A stretch of DNA of 34,041 nt from an uncultured Desulfotomaculum sp. (GCA_946411205.1 CAMKDG010000029.1:1-34041); one strand, 5' to 3'. Positions 8,591-18,233 are shown, counted from the first letter of the stretch. Notes: a model not told the origin generated them from the sequence alone. Numbers and translations: made by a program.

Positions 8591-9336
8591 GCAAGGAGTT
8601 TGTTTCCTTAAAAGTTAAACGTCAAGCGGGGCCTGAGGAGCCTGCCTTTTGGGAAGAATTTAAAATTCCTTATAAGTCTAAAATGAATGTAATTACTCTT
8701 CTGATGGAGATTCAAAAGAAGCCGATTAATGCTAAAGGAGAAGCCACCACGCCGGTAGTATGGGAGTGCAATTGTCTGGAAGAAGTGTGTGGAGCCTGTA
8801 CCATGATCATTAACGGTCAGGCCAGACAGGCCTGCTCAGCTTTAGTGGATCAGCTTACTCAGCCGATTAAGCTGGAACCTCTGAGCAAATTTACCTTGGT
8901 ACGGGATCTGATGGTTGACCGTAGCCAAATGTTTGACAACTTGAAAAAGGTGAAGGCCTGGATTCCCATTGACGGTACTTACGACCTGGGACCGGGTCCC
9001 CGGATGGCTCAGAAAGTTCAGGAAGAGCATTATCCCATATCCCGCTGTATGACCTGCGGTTGCTGCATGGAGGCTTGTCCCAACGTCAATGAAAAATCTC
9101 AATTTATGGGTCCGGCTCCCTTGGCTCAGGTAAAGCTGTTTAATGCCCATCCTACCGGAGCGATGAACCGGGAAGAGCGGCTGGATGCTATTATGGGAGT
9201 AGGGGGGGTTACCGACTGCGGTAATGCCCAGAACTGTATTAGGGTTTGCCCGAAACAAATACCCTTAACGAAATCCATTGCTGGACTTAATAGAGATACT
9301 ACCATCCATGCTGTAAAAAGATGGTTAGGTCGCTAA
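8587..9336 (+). CDS. sdhB: Succinate dehydrogenase/fumarate reductase iron-sulfur subunit
   Basis: CNCLEEVCGACTMIINGQARQAC, CMTCGCCMEACPNVN, CGNAQNCIRVCPKQIPLTKSIAGLNRDTT. Confidence 0.96.
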   Translation: MSKEFVSLKVKRQAGPEEPAFWEEFKIPYKSKMNVITLLMEIQKKPINAKGEATTPVVWECNCLEEVCGACTMIINGQARQACSALVDQLTQPIKLEPLSKFTLVRDLMVDRSQMFDNLKKVKAWIPIDGTYDLGPGPRMAQKVQEEHYPISRCMTCGCCMEACPNVNEKSQFMGPAPLAQVKLFNAHPTGAMNREERLDAIMGVGGVTDCGNAQNCIRVCPKQIPLTKSIAGLNRDTTIHAVKRWLGR

Positions 9337-9382
9337 AAATGCTAGTTGGACTTACAATAATGAATCATAGGAGGAACAACCC

Positions 9383-10309
9383 ATGAAAAGAAATAAGATA
9401 ACTATTGTCGGTGCAGGAAATGTTGGGGCAACCTGTGCCCACTGGGCTGCTGCTAAAGAATTGGGAGATATTGTCCTGATTGATGTGGCAGAAGGCATTC
9501 CCCAAGGAAAAGCGTTGGATTTAATGGAAGCTGCTCCTGTGGAGGGCTATGACAGTATTATTATTGGTACCAATGATTTTGCTGACACGGCGAACTCCGA
9601 TGTGGTGGTTATTACCGCTGGTATGGCTCGTAAGCCTGGCATGAGCCGTGATGATCTTTTAAACATTAATGCGGGGATTGTGCGTAATGTTACCGAGCAA
9701 GTGGTAAAATACTCACCCAATGCCTATTTGTTAGTGGTAACCAACCCAGTGGATGTTAGTGCTTACATAGCTTACAAGGCCAGTGGTTTCCCAGCTAACC
9801 GGGTCTTTGGTTTATCCGGTGTCTTAGATTCTGCCCGTTTCCGTACCTTTATTGCCAGGGAGTTAAATGTATCCTTTGAAGACGTAACTTCCTTTGTGTT
9901 GGGCGGCCATGGTGATGATATGGTACCGATGGTCCGCTACACCTATGTGGGTGGTATCCCGGTGGAAAAACTAATTCCTGCCGATCGCCTGTCTGCTATG
10001 GTTGACCGTGCTAGAAAGGGTGGGGCTGAAATTGTCAACTACCTGAAAACAGGCAGTGCTTACTACGCCCCCAGTGCTTCGGTTATGCAAATGGCGGAAT
10101 GTATCTTGAAGGATAAAAAACGTATTCTGCCTGTATCGGCTTATCTGCAAGGTGAATATGGCGAAAATGATGTATTTTCCGGTGTTCCCGCTATTATCGG
10201 CGGTAACGGGGTGGAAAAAATTATTGAATTAGATTTGGATGAAACAGAAATGTCTGCTTTACGTAACTCGATCAATTCAGTAAGAACCAACATGGCCAAA
10301 ATCGGTTAA
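9383..10309 (+). CDS. mdh: Malate dehydrogenase (LDH-like MDH)
   Basis: [87 protein letters not shown]. Confidence 0.95.
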   Translation: MKRNKITIVGAGNVGATCAHWAAAKELGDIVLIDVAEGIPQGKALDLMEAAPVEGYDSIIIGTNDFADTANSDVVVITAGMARKPGMSRDDLLNINAGIVRNVTEQVVKYSPNAYLLVVTNPVDVSAYIAYKASGFPANRVFGLSGVLDSARFRTFIARELNVSFEDVTSFVLGGHGDDMVPMVRYTYVGGIPVEKLIPADRLSAMVDRARKGGAEIVNYLKTGSAYYAPSASVMQMAECILKDKKRILPVSAYLQGEYGENDVFSGVPAIIGGNGVEKIIELDLDETEMSALRNSINSVRTNMAKIG

Positions 10310-10334
10310 TCAAAGAGCAGATAATTTATTAAAG

Positions 10335-10367
10335 AAAGCTTACGGTTAAACAACTGTAAGCTTTTTT
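10335..10367 (+). terminator. Rho-independent terminator after mdh
   Basis: AAAGCTTAC...GTAAGCTTTTTT. Confidence 0.8.
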
Positions 10368-10497
10368 ACACCTGGCAACAGTTTGGCTTATTGGCATTGC
10401 TTTTATGGGTTTTTATTTGTTTGATATCGAAATATACACAGTTCTGGTATAATATAGTATGAGAAATATGGACATCAATAATTTATAGGAGAGCTAG

Positions 10498-11628
10498 ATG
10501 ACCTATTCCAATAAGCCGTCAGTCTTGATTAAGACTATCCCCGGTATTCTGCTGATGTTTGCCATTGCTGTACTAACGATGGGTGGTCAGGACCTCGGTA
10601 TACCTTGGCCAGGATTAGAATCCTATCTGAAATTAAACCCTATGACGAAGACCTTGTTTATTGATGCACTTCGTTTAAACTATATCTTGCTTAGTATTCT
10701 AATCGGCATGTTAATTGGGAACCTATTTACACTGCCGAATTGGATTATGGCAGGTGTGTCGACATCCAGGTTATTCATTAAATTAGGGGTTATTTTATTA
10801 GGTTCCTTATACAGCCTGGCAGATGTGGCCAAACTGGGTTTTACAGCGATTCTTTTAATCACCTCCTTTGTCATTTTAACCTTGCTTTTTACTTTGTGGC
10901 TAGGGAAACGTGCCGGGATGGATCCAGCCTCTGCTGCGGTATTATCTGCCGGTACAGCTGTGTGTGGGGTATCTGCCATAGTAGCTACTGCTCCTGCAGT
11001 CAGAGCGAAAACAACCGATGTGGTTTTTTCCATTGCGACTATTCTTACCTACGGAGTGGTGTCGATCTTTTTATTTCCTTTTATCGGCCACCTCTTAGAA
11101 TTAAGTCCCCACCAATTTGGGGTATGGTCTGGGACAGGAATTTTGAGTTCAGGACAGGTTTTAGCGGTTTGCCTCATTTATGATCCAGGGACGGCTAATC
11201 ATGCATCGGTAAGCCTGAAGACCGGTGAAATTTATAACTTAGCCAGGGTAGTGTTTCTACCCTTTGTGGTACTTGGTTTGGCAGCCATAACCAGCCGCAC
11301 GGCTCAGCTACCAGACGATGAAATAAACGTTCATACAGGTTTAGCCAGTAAATTTCCGATTTTTGTGCTTGGCTTTTTAGCCATGGTATTTTTAACTTCG
11401 TTGGGATTTTTCGGCCAAGCTTCTCCACCCTCACAGGAGTTAATTACCATTCGTAAACTCTACAACTGGTTCTTTGCCATCGGCCTAACGGGATTGGGAA
11501 TGCAAATATCCTTTTCAGAATTAACCCGGGCAGGGGGCAAGCCCTTGTTAGTAGGTTCAGCGGCAGCCCTTTTTAAAGCCATTTTGGCGCTCATTGTTGT
11601 ATTTTTACTAATACCAGAGAATCCGTAA
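10498..11628 (+). CDS. YeiH-family putative sulfate exporter (copy 1)
   Basis: Multi-TM protein with GKRAGMDPASAAVLSAGTAVCGVSAIVATAPAVRAK and TGLGMQISFSEL, typical of YeiH. Confidence 0.85.
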   Translation: MTYSNKPSVLIKTIPGILLMFAIAVLTMGGQDLGIPWPGLESYLKLNPMTKTLFIDALRLNYILLSILIGMLIGNLFTLPNWIMAGVSTSRLFIKLGVILLGSLYSLADVAKLGFTAILLITSFVILTLLFTLWLGKRAGMDPASAAVLSAGTAVCGVSAIVATAPAVRAKTTDVVFSIATILTYGVVSIFLFPFIGHLLELSPHQFGVWSGTGILSSGQVLAVCLIYDPGTANHASVSLKTGEIYNLARVVFLPFVVLGLAAITSRTAQLPDDEINVHTGLASKFPIFVLGFLAMVFLTSLGFFGQASPPSQELITIRKLYNWFFAIGLTGLGMQISFSELTRAGGKPLLVGSAAALFKAILALIVVFLLIPENP

Positions 11629-11640
11629 GGTGATGATAAT

Positions 11641-11805
11641 GTGCAGACTGATAAGTTGAAAAGTAGCAAATTGAGAAGAAAAAGACCAGCAAGGGACCAT
11701 GAGCCGAGGCTTTTTTCCCCTTTTGTTACGGAGCGAATGGAAGATTATGCGGCCTTGTCTTTAGCCACCTTAATCATTATTATGGTGTTAGTTATTCACC
11801 AATAA
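11641..11805 (+). CDS. Small single-TM protein (54 aa) immediately downstream of YeiH copy 1; absent from ORF track
   Basis: GTG start behind aaggtgatg. Translation VQTDKLKSSKLRRKRPARDHEPRLFSPFVTERMEDYAALSLATLIIIMVLVIHQ*; 12 nt after YeiH stop, before a terminator. Confidence 0.6.
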   Translation: MQTDKLKSSKLRRKRPARDHEPRLFSPFVTERMEDYAALSLATLIIIMVLVIHQ

Positions 11806-11810
11806 AACAA

Positions 11811-11841
11811 AAATCCTTACCAGCTGCGGTAAGGATTTATT
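11811..11841. terminator. Bidirectional terminator between convergent genes
   Basis: AAATCCTTAC...GTAAGGATTT with T-rich flanks on both strands. Confidence 0.7.
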
Positions 11842-11842
11842 T

Positions 11843-13300
11843 TTATATTAGGGGAGTATCACTAAGGATGTAAACAACCGTCCCTACGTAAATACCATCC
11901 TCATCATGTACCGGGGTAATCTCACAGGAAAGGCCAGTTGAAAGAGTAACCCTTTTGACAGAGTAAGAATCAATATTCTTGTAAATAAAATCTGCCAGCT
12001 CTCGGTCCACCACCTCGATACCGGTACCTTTAATTAAGTTGGTAAAGAAACATTTGGCCATAAGATTAGCATGGGAAATTTCGTGCTGTTTATTAACAAA
12101 AATGATTCCTTGGGGAATGCTCTCGAAGACCTTATCCATAATAGGGGCGATACTGTTGTCACCATCGTCTTTATTTCTGATTACCGTAAGGGAACCTAAG
12201 ATCTTATTATGTTTGATAATCGGCGAGTGGATGGCCTTTAATAATTTATCAGATAACTTTAAAGAGAAGGATGAGGAACCATAATGTTCTTTTTGTAAAT
12301 CAAGGTTTCCTAGAATTTCCTTAAGCCGGACATTTCTTAACAGACTTTTTCTATCTGCAAACATGCGGTGGGCAGTTTCATTGGCAAACAAAATGCGTCC
12401 GGAATTATTAGCGATCATGACCCCTTCATTAAGTTGATTAAAGATGGCAAAATCAATGTTTTCAAAATAGGTTTTAGCGGTATTAACCCCCCAGTACTCC
12501 ACCAGTAGTTCATATAGGCAGACGTACAAAGCGAAAACCAGCAGGAGGATGGTGAGGGCGCGAAATATTTCGATATTGTTAGCTTTGAAGAAAAAATAGA
12601 CTTGCCAAATGTTATTTTCGGTTTGTACCGAAAGCACATTGTATCGTTTGTTATCATAAACAAAACTCTCTTGATTGAGGCTAAGCTTACTCAGTTGTTT
12701 GTCTTCAAAGGGCCAGACAACGGCATTTCCGTCATGATCAAAAACAGCAACAACGTAGTTTTTACTGAGGAATTCTTGTAATATTTCATTTTGAAAGTTT
12801 TCCAAATGAAAATCGATAGCCAAAACTCTATTGTCAAGAACTTGCAAAGGTGTTAGCACGGTAACTACTTTATTTTTCGATAGACTATCCAGGTGTACCG
12901 GAGATAGGAGAGTAGTGTAGCCCTTTAGGTTTGCTACTTCCTGCACCATAGAGCGACTGATGCCAGGTTCACTATTGGTGGTAGCAAGCATGTTTCCTTC
13001 CTTATCGAGCAGATACACATCTTTGACGAGAGGATTCATTTGCACACTAGCTACAAATTGGTTTATATTTTCTGGTTTTTCCAGGTCGATTTTTTTTGCT
13101 GTATCAACACTAAGGCTTTTTATTTCGTTCAGAAATTGGTTTGTGTTATATAAAGCAATTTGTTGAATGCCAGCCTCATATTGAGTAATTAAATCTTTGG
13201 TATGACGAAATTCCATGATGGCAAAAACTAAGAAAATACTAATTAGAAATACCGTAAAAAAACTAGGGAAGAAAGTTCGGATTAAGGGGAATTGTTTCAT
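11843..13300 (-). CDS. Membrane sensor protein: extracytoplasmic (dCache-like) domain plus PAS domains, no kinase or output domain
   Basis: N-terminal TM, long extracytoplasmic region (DVYLLDKEGNMLATTNSEPG), second TM, PAS-like (GVMIANNSGRILFANETAHRMF; GIIFVNKQHEISHANLMAKCFF). ORF ends right after the PAS region. Confidence 0.7.
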   Translation of the reverse strand: MKQFPLIRTFFPSFFTVFLISIFLVFAIMEFRHTKDLITQYEAGIQQIALYNTNQFLNEIKSLSVDTAKKIDLEKPENINQFVASVQMNPLVKDVYLLDKEGNMLATTNSEPGISRSMVQEVANLKGYTTLLSPVHLDSLSKNKVVTVLTPLQVLDNRVLAIDFHLENFQNEILQEFLSKNYVVAVFDHDGNAVVWPFEDKQLSKLSLNQESFVYDNKRYNVLSVQTENNIWQVYFFFKANNIEIFRALTILLLVFALYVCLYELLVEYWGVNTAKTYFENIDFAIFNQLNEGVMIANNSGRILFANETAHRMFADRKSLLRNVRLKEILGNLDLQKEHYGSSSFSLKLSDKLLKAIHSPIIKHNKILGSLTVIRNKDDGDNSIAPIMDKVFESIPQGIIFVNKQHEISHANLMAKCFFTNLIKGTGIEVVDRELADFIYKNIDSYSVKRVTLSTGLSCEITPVHDEDGIYVGTVVYILSDTPLI

Positions 13301-13319
13301 TGAGCTTCCTCCGAAAAGT

Positions 13320-13934
13320 TTACTTAATAATGCCTCGTTTTACTGCAATAGTAAGGGCCTCCTCAACAGAGTGAACATTTAACTTAGTAAAAATATCCCT
13401 TAATCTTCTGCGAAAGGTAGAAAGGCTCATATACAAGTCTGCAGCAATTTCTTTTTGATTTTTACCACTGGCTAATAATGATAGAATACTCATTTCTTTT
13501 TCAGATAAGCCGGAATCTGAAAGATGTAGCAGAGTTTCTGTATTTAAACCGGGGTATAGATAGGAACTACCACGGTTTGTCATCAGTACCGCGGATTTTA
13601 TTTCATCAAAGAACGCATATTTGGGGACAAATCCTTTAACGCCGCACTCCATAGCTTTCTTAATAAAAACAGGATCATCATAGGTGGTGAGGGCTACATG
13701 TTTAATGGTGGGATATTTATTCTTGATTTGCACAGCTAAATCGAGACCATCCCCATCGGGTAACCCAATATCCAGCAAAATTACATCAATATCCGAAGTA
13801 AGCTTGGCCAGGGCTTCTTGGCAAGATCCTGCCTCAGCCACCACGGTCATATTATTTTCCAGTTCCAGAAGTTGCTTAAGTCCCTGGCGGAAGACGTTAT
13901 GATCCTCAATTAACATAATCTTGATTTTCTCCAT
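13320..13934 (-). CDS. NarL/FixJ-type response regulator
   Basis: IKIMLIEDHNVFRQGLKQLLE, VILLDIGLPDGDGLDLA, LuxR HTH LSEKEMSILSLLASGKNQKEIAADLYMSLSTFRRRLRDIFTKLNV. Start at MEKIKIM. Confidence 0.92.
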   Translation of the reverse strand: MEKIKIMLIEDHNVFRQGLKQLLELENNMTVVAEAGSCQEALAKLTSDIDVILLDIGLPDGDGLDLAVQIKNKYPTIKHVALTTYDDPVFIKKAMECGVKGFVPKYAFFDEIKSAVLMTNRGSSYLYPGLNTETLLHLSDSGLSEKEMSILSLLASGKNQKEIAADLYMSLSTFRRRLRDIFTKLNVHSVEEALTIAVKRGIIK

Positions 13935-15537
13935 CTGGTTTACCTCCTGGTAGAATAGGTACAGTAAGAGTAACACAAAATCCTGTTTCACAGTGCCCAA
14001 AGTGAATCTCAGCACCGATTAGACCAGCCCGCTCTTTCATACCCCAGAGTCCCTTGCCGGCCATAAAATCCCCCTGGGTTTCTCCGTTGTCGATTACCTC
14101 AATAATCATAGTCTCATTCTCTAAGGTAAAATTAATATCGACTTCCGTGGCTTTAGCATGTTTGACGATATTACTGAGAGCTTCCTGGATAATTCTATAA
14201 ATGATAATCTCATCTTTCTTTTTTATGCTTAAAGCACGATCCTGGTAGAAAATAAAAACTCTAATTTTATTTAGTTTTTCAAAGGTCGGGATATAGGATT
14301 CTAAAGCAGAAATTAAACCTACTTTATCAATCAGATAGGGGTGAATATCATTCATAATGCCCCGCATTTCGATGGCTGCATTTTGACAGTGGCTTCGCAG
14401 ATCGGACAGCCTTTGGATCAGCTCGTCGCCTTTTAAATCTCCGTTTTGATGCAATTTTAAAGTGAAGTCTAGGGAGTGAATAATGGTAGACATATATCTG
14501 GCAATCCAATCGTGAATTTCAATGGAAATTCTCTTTCTTTCTTTCTCCAAGGTATCTAACAAAAGGGGTTTGTCCTTTTGATCAGTGGCCGGTCTGGCCA
14601 TTAATAAGGCACCGATTAATCGATTCATAAAAAAGACGGGAATATAATCCACGGCTAATTCTAGCGGACGCCCATCTTTATAAAGCGTTACCCTTGCTTT
14701 GAGTTGTTCTTCTTGATACAGCAAAGCATGAAATAGCGGTTGGGTAATCCTTTGTAGATGGGGAAACTGTTCTGGAAACTTATCTATATTTTTATCCAGT
14801 ATCGCCTCTGGGAATAATTCAAATAAATCCTGGGCTGCTTTGTTTAAATCCTTTACAACACCTGTGGTGTTGATAAAAAGAAGGGAGGTTGTTGTATTAC
14901 GAAAGCAATAATTTAAATACACCCCTTTCTGAATGGCAGGCTTAAACATCAAGTATAACACAGGAGGTAGTAGTAGCAGGGCAGAGATTAAGCCAAAAAG
15001 CACAATATATTTTAGCTGATTACTAGTACTATTAATTTCCCCAGAAAAAACATGTATTTCTTGCTGATAAGATTTTAAGAGCATATTGACTTTATTCCGA
15101 AGACTATTGGTATATTCTTCGTTTTCCTTAAATAAAGCAGCACCTTCGTTAACGTTACCTTGATTCATTAAGATTTTACTTTCTACAAAAGATAAATAGG
15201 CTTGATAGGTTTCAATAAGTTCTAAAACTTTTTTATTTCGTTCAGGATTCTCAGGATCGTAGAGACCGGCTTCATTCGTAAGCCAGCTGGAGCCAGTCTG
15301 ATAGTAATTTTTTAACTGTTGCTGATCTTGAAAAAGAAGATAATCGCCCAAGCTGCCACTTGTTTGATCTAAGTGAAAAATAAATTGATTTAATTGGGCA
15401 ATACGCTCTTGATTCTGTTGGAAGGCATTAATTTGTCGATCCGTCTGACGAATATTTTTTAACAAAAATAAGCAGCAAGCGATTGATAGTACAACCAGGA
15501 TGATGGATATAGTTAGATATTTTTTATTAATTGTCAT
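13906..15537 (-). CDS. Sensor histidine kinase, HisKA_3/NarX-like, with N-terminal extracytoplasmic four-helix-type sensor and PAS
   Basis: KERKRISIEIHDWIARYMSTIIHSLDF (H-box), IIYRIIQEALSNIVKHAKATEVDI (N-box), GKGLWGMKERAGLIGAEI (G-box). Overlaps start of the response regulator by 29 nt. Confidence 0.9.
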   Translation of the reverse strand: MTINKKYLTISIILVVLSIACCLFLLKNIRQTDRQINAFQQNQERIAQLNQFIFHLDQTSGSLGDYLLFQDQQQLKNYYQTGSSWLTNEAGLYDPENPERNKKVLELIETYQAYLSFVESKILMNQGNVNEGAALFKENEEYTNSLRNKVNMLLKSYQQEIHVFSGEINSTSNQLKYIVLFGLISALLLLPPVLYLMFKPAIQKGVYLNYCFRNTTTSLLFINTTGVVKDLNKAAQDLFELFPEAILDKNIDKFPEQFPHLQRITQPLFHALLYQEEQLKARVTLYKDGRPLELAVDYIPVFFMNRLIGALLMARPATDQKDKPLLLDTLEKERKRISIEIHDWIARYMSTIIHSLDFTLKLHQNGDLKGDELIQRLSDLRSHCQNAAIEMRGIMNDIHPYLIDKVGLISALESYIPTFEKLNKIRVFIFYQDRALSIKKKDEIIIYRIIQEALSNIVKHAKATEVDINFTLENETMIIEVIDNGETQGDFMAGKGLWGMKERAGLIGAEIHFGHCETGFCVTLTVPILPGGKPDGENQDYVN

Positions 15538-15650
15538 TTTATCCCGTCCATTTTGGCAATTTATCCCTTCGTATAGCATGTCTTTATGCTGTTGTTTCGA
15601 CAGAGTAATACCGGAATCCTTTTGGCTGCTGACAAGGATTGCTTGGTTAA

Positions 15651-15691
15651 GTGTATTTCAGAAGACATAATACACGTCTTATGAAATACAC
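15651..15691. repeat. 41-nt inverted repeat upstream of the histidine kinase
   Basis: GTGTATTTCA-g-AAGAC-ataatacac-GTCTT-a-TGAAATACAC. Confidence 0.6.
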
Positions 15692-15881
15692 AATAAAGAT
15701 CGGTAAACTGACACAAAAGTGTCATCCGATGAGTACTTACGTTCATAGTCTTCCTTGATTATTGATTATTATTTTGGAAAATATTAAGATTCTAGTAACG
15801 TCATAGCTGGTGCAGAACAGATTGTGCAAGTGAATACAAGCAAGAACAAATATTAGGAGCTGATTAGGAGTTGATAGCGTA

Positions 15882-16343
15882 GTGTTTAAACACAACGTCT
15901 CACAACCTAAAAAGGAAAAGCTTGTCAAATGGTATGGTTGGATTATTATTCTTTTATTGTGTGTGACTCCTTTAGTAATTATCATCCTGCCTAAACTAAT
16001 GCTTAATGTTGGTAGAATAAACAAAATACTGAGAGAATCTCAAATACCAGAGACTGATAGCATAAATGGCGAGGTATTGGAAGTGCAATGGAATAGGACA
16101 GTTGATGGAGATATAATCTGCATTGAAGGTCAAGTGTTGATCGATACAAAGGAACGGGGTCAGATTAATACTGTTTTCCGTAAATATGTAGGATCTAAGT
16201 ATAACGAAACAATTGATATCTCACTCAAAGATCCCGTGGAGTTGACTGGTAAATATGAAGATGATAGTTTCTTAATCCGCAGTATTCTTAACCTAAAGAC
16301 TAAAGAGATTCATGATACAGCACCTTTAGTTTCAGTATATTAA
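15882..16343 (+). CDS. Uncharacterised membrane-anchored protein (one N-terminal TM)
   Basis: GTG start behind aggag; KWYGWIIILLLCVTPLVIIILPKLML TM segment then a soluble domain. No family recognised. Confidence 0.6.
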   Translation: MFKHNVSQPKKEKLVKWYGWIIILLLCVTPLVIIILPKLMLNVGRINKILRESQIPETDSINGEVLEVQWNRTVDGDIICIEGQVLIDTKERGQINTVFRKYVGSKYNETIDISLKDPVELTGKYEDDSFLIRSILNLKTKEIHDTAPLVSVY

Positions 16344-16428
16344 TACTTTATTATCTGGAGGGAGGAGAGAACAAACATAAAATTAACTAACTAACCAGCA
16401 AAAAGGGAAGACAAAAAATGGAGGTGTA

Positions 16429-17508
16429 TTGATCTTGGCACAAACACAAGTTGGTCAGGTCAAAAGTCAAAGCATTAGTGAACAGTTTATTAAAGCAATT
16501 CCCGGCCTAATTTTGGTAGTATTATTAGCAGTGGCGGCGATGTGGGGTGAGGGATACCTGAAAGCTAACCACAAAGCATTTTTTGAAGCAACCCTTTTAA
16601 ACCATATCCTATTAGCAATTATCTTTGGTATGATTATTCGTAACACCATGGGTGTTCCTTCCGTATTAGAACCCGGTCTTAAGTATTCTACCATTTTAAC
16701 CAAGACAGGTATTGTTATCATGGGTACCAAATATACCTTAGCCTCTTTAGTTAAGGTAGGTACTGTAAGTATGATCTTTATTACGATTGCTTTGTTTGCG
16801 ACTGTTATGTTGACTTTCTGGCTCCGCAAACGTTATGAAATGTCAGATTCTTTAGCAGGTTGCTTAGCAGCTGGCTTCTCTATCTGTGGTGTATCTGCCA
16901 CTGTAGCCACTGGTCCGGCAGTAAAAGCGAAAGGCCAGGAAATGGCTTACACCATTGCTACCATCTTAATCTTTGGTTTGATCGCTTTATTTACCTTCCC
17001 TGCTTTAGGTAAATTAATGGGCTTAACTCAAAACCAGTTTGGTGCTTGGGTTGGGGTAGGTATCGTTAACTCTGCTCAGGTTCTGGCTGCTGGTATGGCG
17101 TATGGTCATGATGCAGGTTTAATGGCTGGTATCTATAACATGGGTCGTGTTGTATTACTGCCCTTTGTTGTACTGTATGTAGTTATGTTAGTGCTGAAAA
17201 GCGATACTCAAGCGACTAGCAGCATCAACAAATCTCAGTTTATTTTGGATAAATTCCCGGTATTCGTACTGGCCTTCTTAGTTGCAGTTTTAGCGAACAC
17301 TGCTGGTCTCTTTAGCAAAGAAGAAGTAAAGTTTGCTGGTGAAACCATGAACTGGTGCTTTGCGTTAGGTTTTGCGAGCATTGGTTTGACCACGAAATTC
17401 TCCGATATGAAAGCAGCAGGTAAAGACGGTATTATCTTAGGCTTTATAGTAGGTGCCATTAAGGCTGTAATCGCTCTGCTGATCGTAAAATATCTGCTTC
17501 CCTTTTAG
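16429..17508 (+). CDS. YeiH-family putative sulfate exporter (copy 2); start TTG 16429 or 16435
   Basis: LRKRYEMSDSLAGCLAAGFSICGVSATVATGPAVKAKGQEMAYTIATILIFGLIALF; paralogous to 10498-11628. Confidence 0.85.
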   Translation: MILAQTQVGQVKSQSISEQFIKAIPGLILVVLLAVAAMWGEGYLKANHKAFFEATLLNHILLAIIFGMIIRNTMGVPSVLEPGLKYSTILTKTGIVIMGTKYTLASLVKVGTVSMIFITIALFATVMLTFWLRKRYEMSDSLAGCLAAGFSICGVSATVATGPAVKAKGQEMAYTIATILIFGLIALFTFPALGKLMGLTQNQFGAWVGVGIVNSAQVLAAGMAYGHDAGLMAGIYNMGRVVLLPFVVLYVVMLVLKSDTQATSSINKSQFILDKFPVFVLAFLVAVLANTAGLFSKEEVKFAGETMNWCFALGFASIGLTTKFSDMKAAGKDGIILGFIVGAIKAVIALLIVKYLLPF

Positions 17509-17549
17509 GTAGTTGACAGGTTGGAATATAAAAGTGGAGGTGCTTCTAA

Positions 17550-17672
17550 ATGACTGAAAAAAATAGCGCACTTGATGAACAAAGAGCTGCTGACCGTAAG
17601 GTTAGAAAGCAAGACTATATGGTTATTTCTTTAGGTATAGTATTGTTGCTTGTAGCTAAAATAATGGCTTAA
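17550..17672 (+). CDS. Small single-TM protein (40 aa) immediately downstream of YeiH copy 2; absent from ORF track
   Basis: ATG behind gtggagg. Translation MTEKNSALDEQRAADRKVRKQDYMVISLGIVLLLVAKIMA*. Confidence 0.65.
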   Translation: MTEKNSALDEQRAADRKVRKQDYMVISLGIVLLLVAKIMA

Positions 17673-17694
17673 ATTAGAATTTTCCCAGAAACGG

Positions 17695-17723
17695 CAGGGT
17701 AGGTTAAATTTTAACCTACCCTG
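17695..17723. repeat. 29-nt perfect palindrome after the second YeiH/small-protein pair
   Basis: CAGGGTAGGTTAAA-t-TTTAACCTACCCTG; 14-bp arms, no clear T-tract. Confidence 0.7.
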
Positions 17724-17789
17724 TCATACTATCTTTACACTTGCAAAAAGTATCAAATTTCTCAGGTGAGAGTGGGAGGAGGAGGCTCT

Positions 17790-18233
17790 TTGTATAAAAA
17801 CATTTTAATTGCAGTACATGGAGAAGAAAAGGAGAACTTTTCAATAGAGCTTACCGAATGTATTAAGCTGATCAAGCCTAACGTAACAATACTTCATGTT
17901 TCTGAAACAGGTCTTGACCATTATGGTTATGTGGATCAACTGGCCAGTGCAATTACCAAGGATCAATTCATTCAATACATTCATGATATGGCCAATGCCA
18001 AACAAAAAGAGGTATATGATTATTTTAGTAAGCTGACCAATACTCTTGAAATTAAAATGGAATGGAAGGTGCGGGATGGCAAACCTGCGGACGTAATTGC
18101 CGCTGAGATAAGACAAGGCAGCTACGATTTATTAATTCTCGGGACAAAACCCAAGGCCCCGGGTAATACATCTAGCAGAGTCAAAGAAAAGGTAATTGCG
18201 GAGGGAAAGTGTTCGCTGCTAATTATAAAATAA
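17790..18233 (+). CDS. Universal stress protein (UspA) family
   Basis: LYKNILIAVHG..., DGKPADVIAAEIRQGSYDLLILGTKPK..., SRVKEKVIAEGKCSLLIIK. TTG 17790 start behind gggagg. Confidence 0.85.
   Translation: MYKNILIAVHGEEKENFSIELTECIKLIKPNVTILHVSETGLDHYGYVDQLASAITKDQFIQYIHDMANAKQKEVYDYFSKLTNTLEIKMEWKVRDGKPADVIAAEIRQGSYDLLILGTKPKAPGNTSSRVKEKVIAEGKCSLLIIK

Noticed and set aside
8842-9258. 138-aa ORF antisense to sdhB
   Set aside because: Overlaps conserved Fe-S motifs on the other strand; no independent support.
15561-16024. Minus-strand ORFs (15561-15746, 15743-16024) upstream of the histidine kinase
   Set aside because: Low-complexity translations with no RBS; one spans the inverted repeat and the other lies opposite the 15882 gene.
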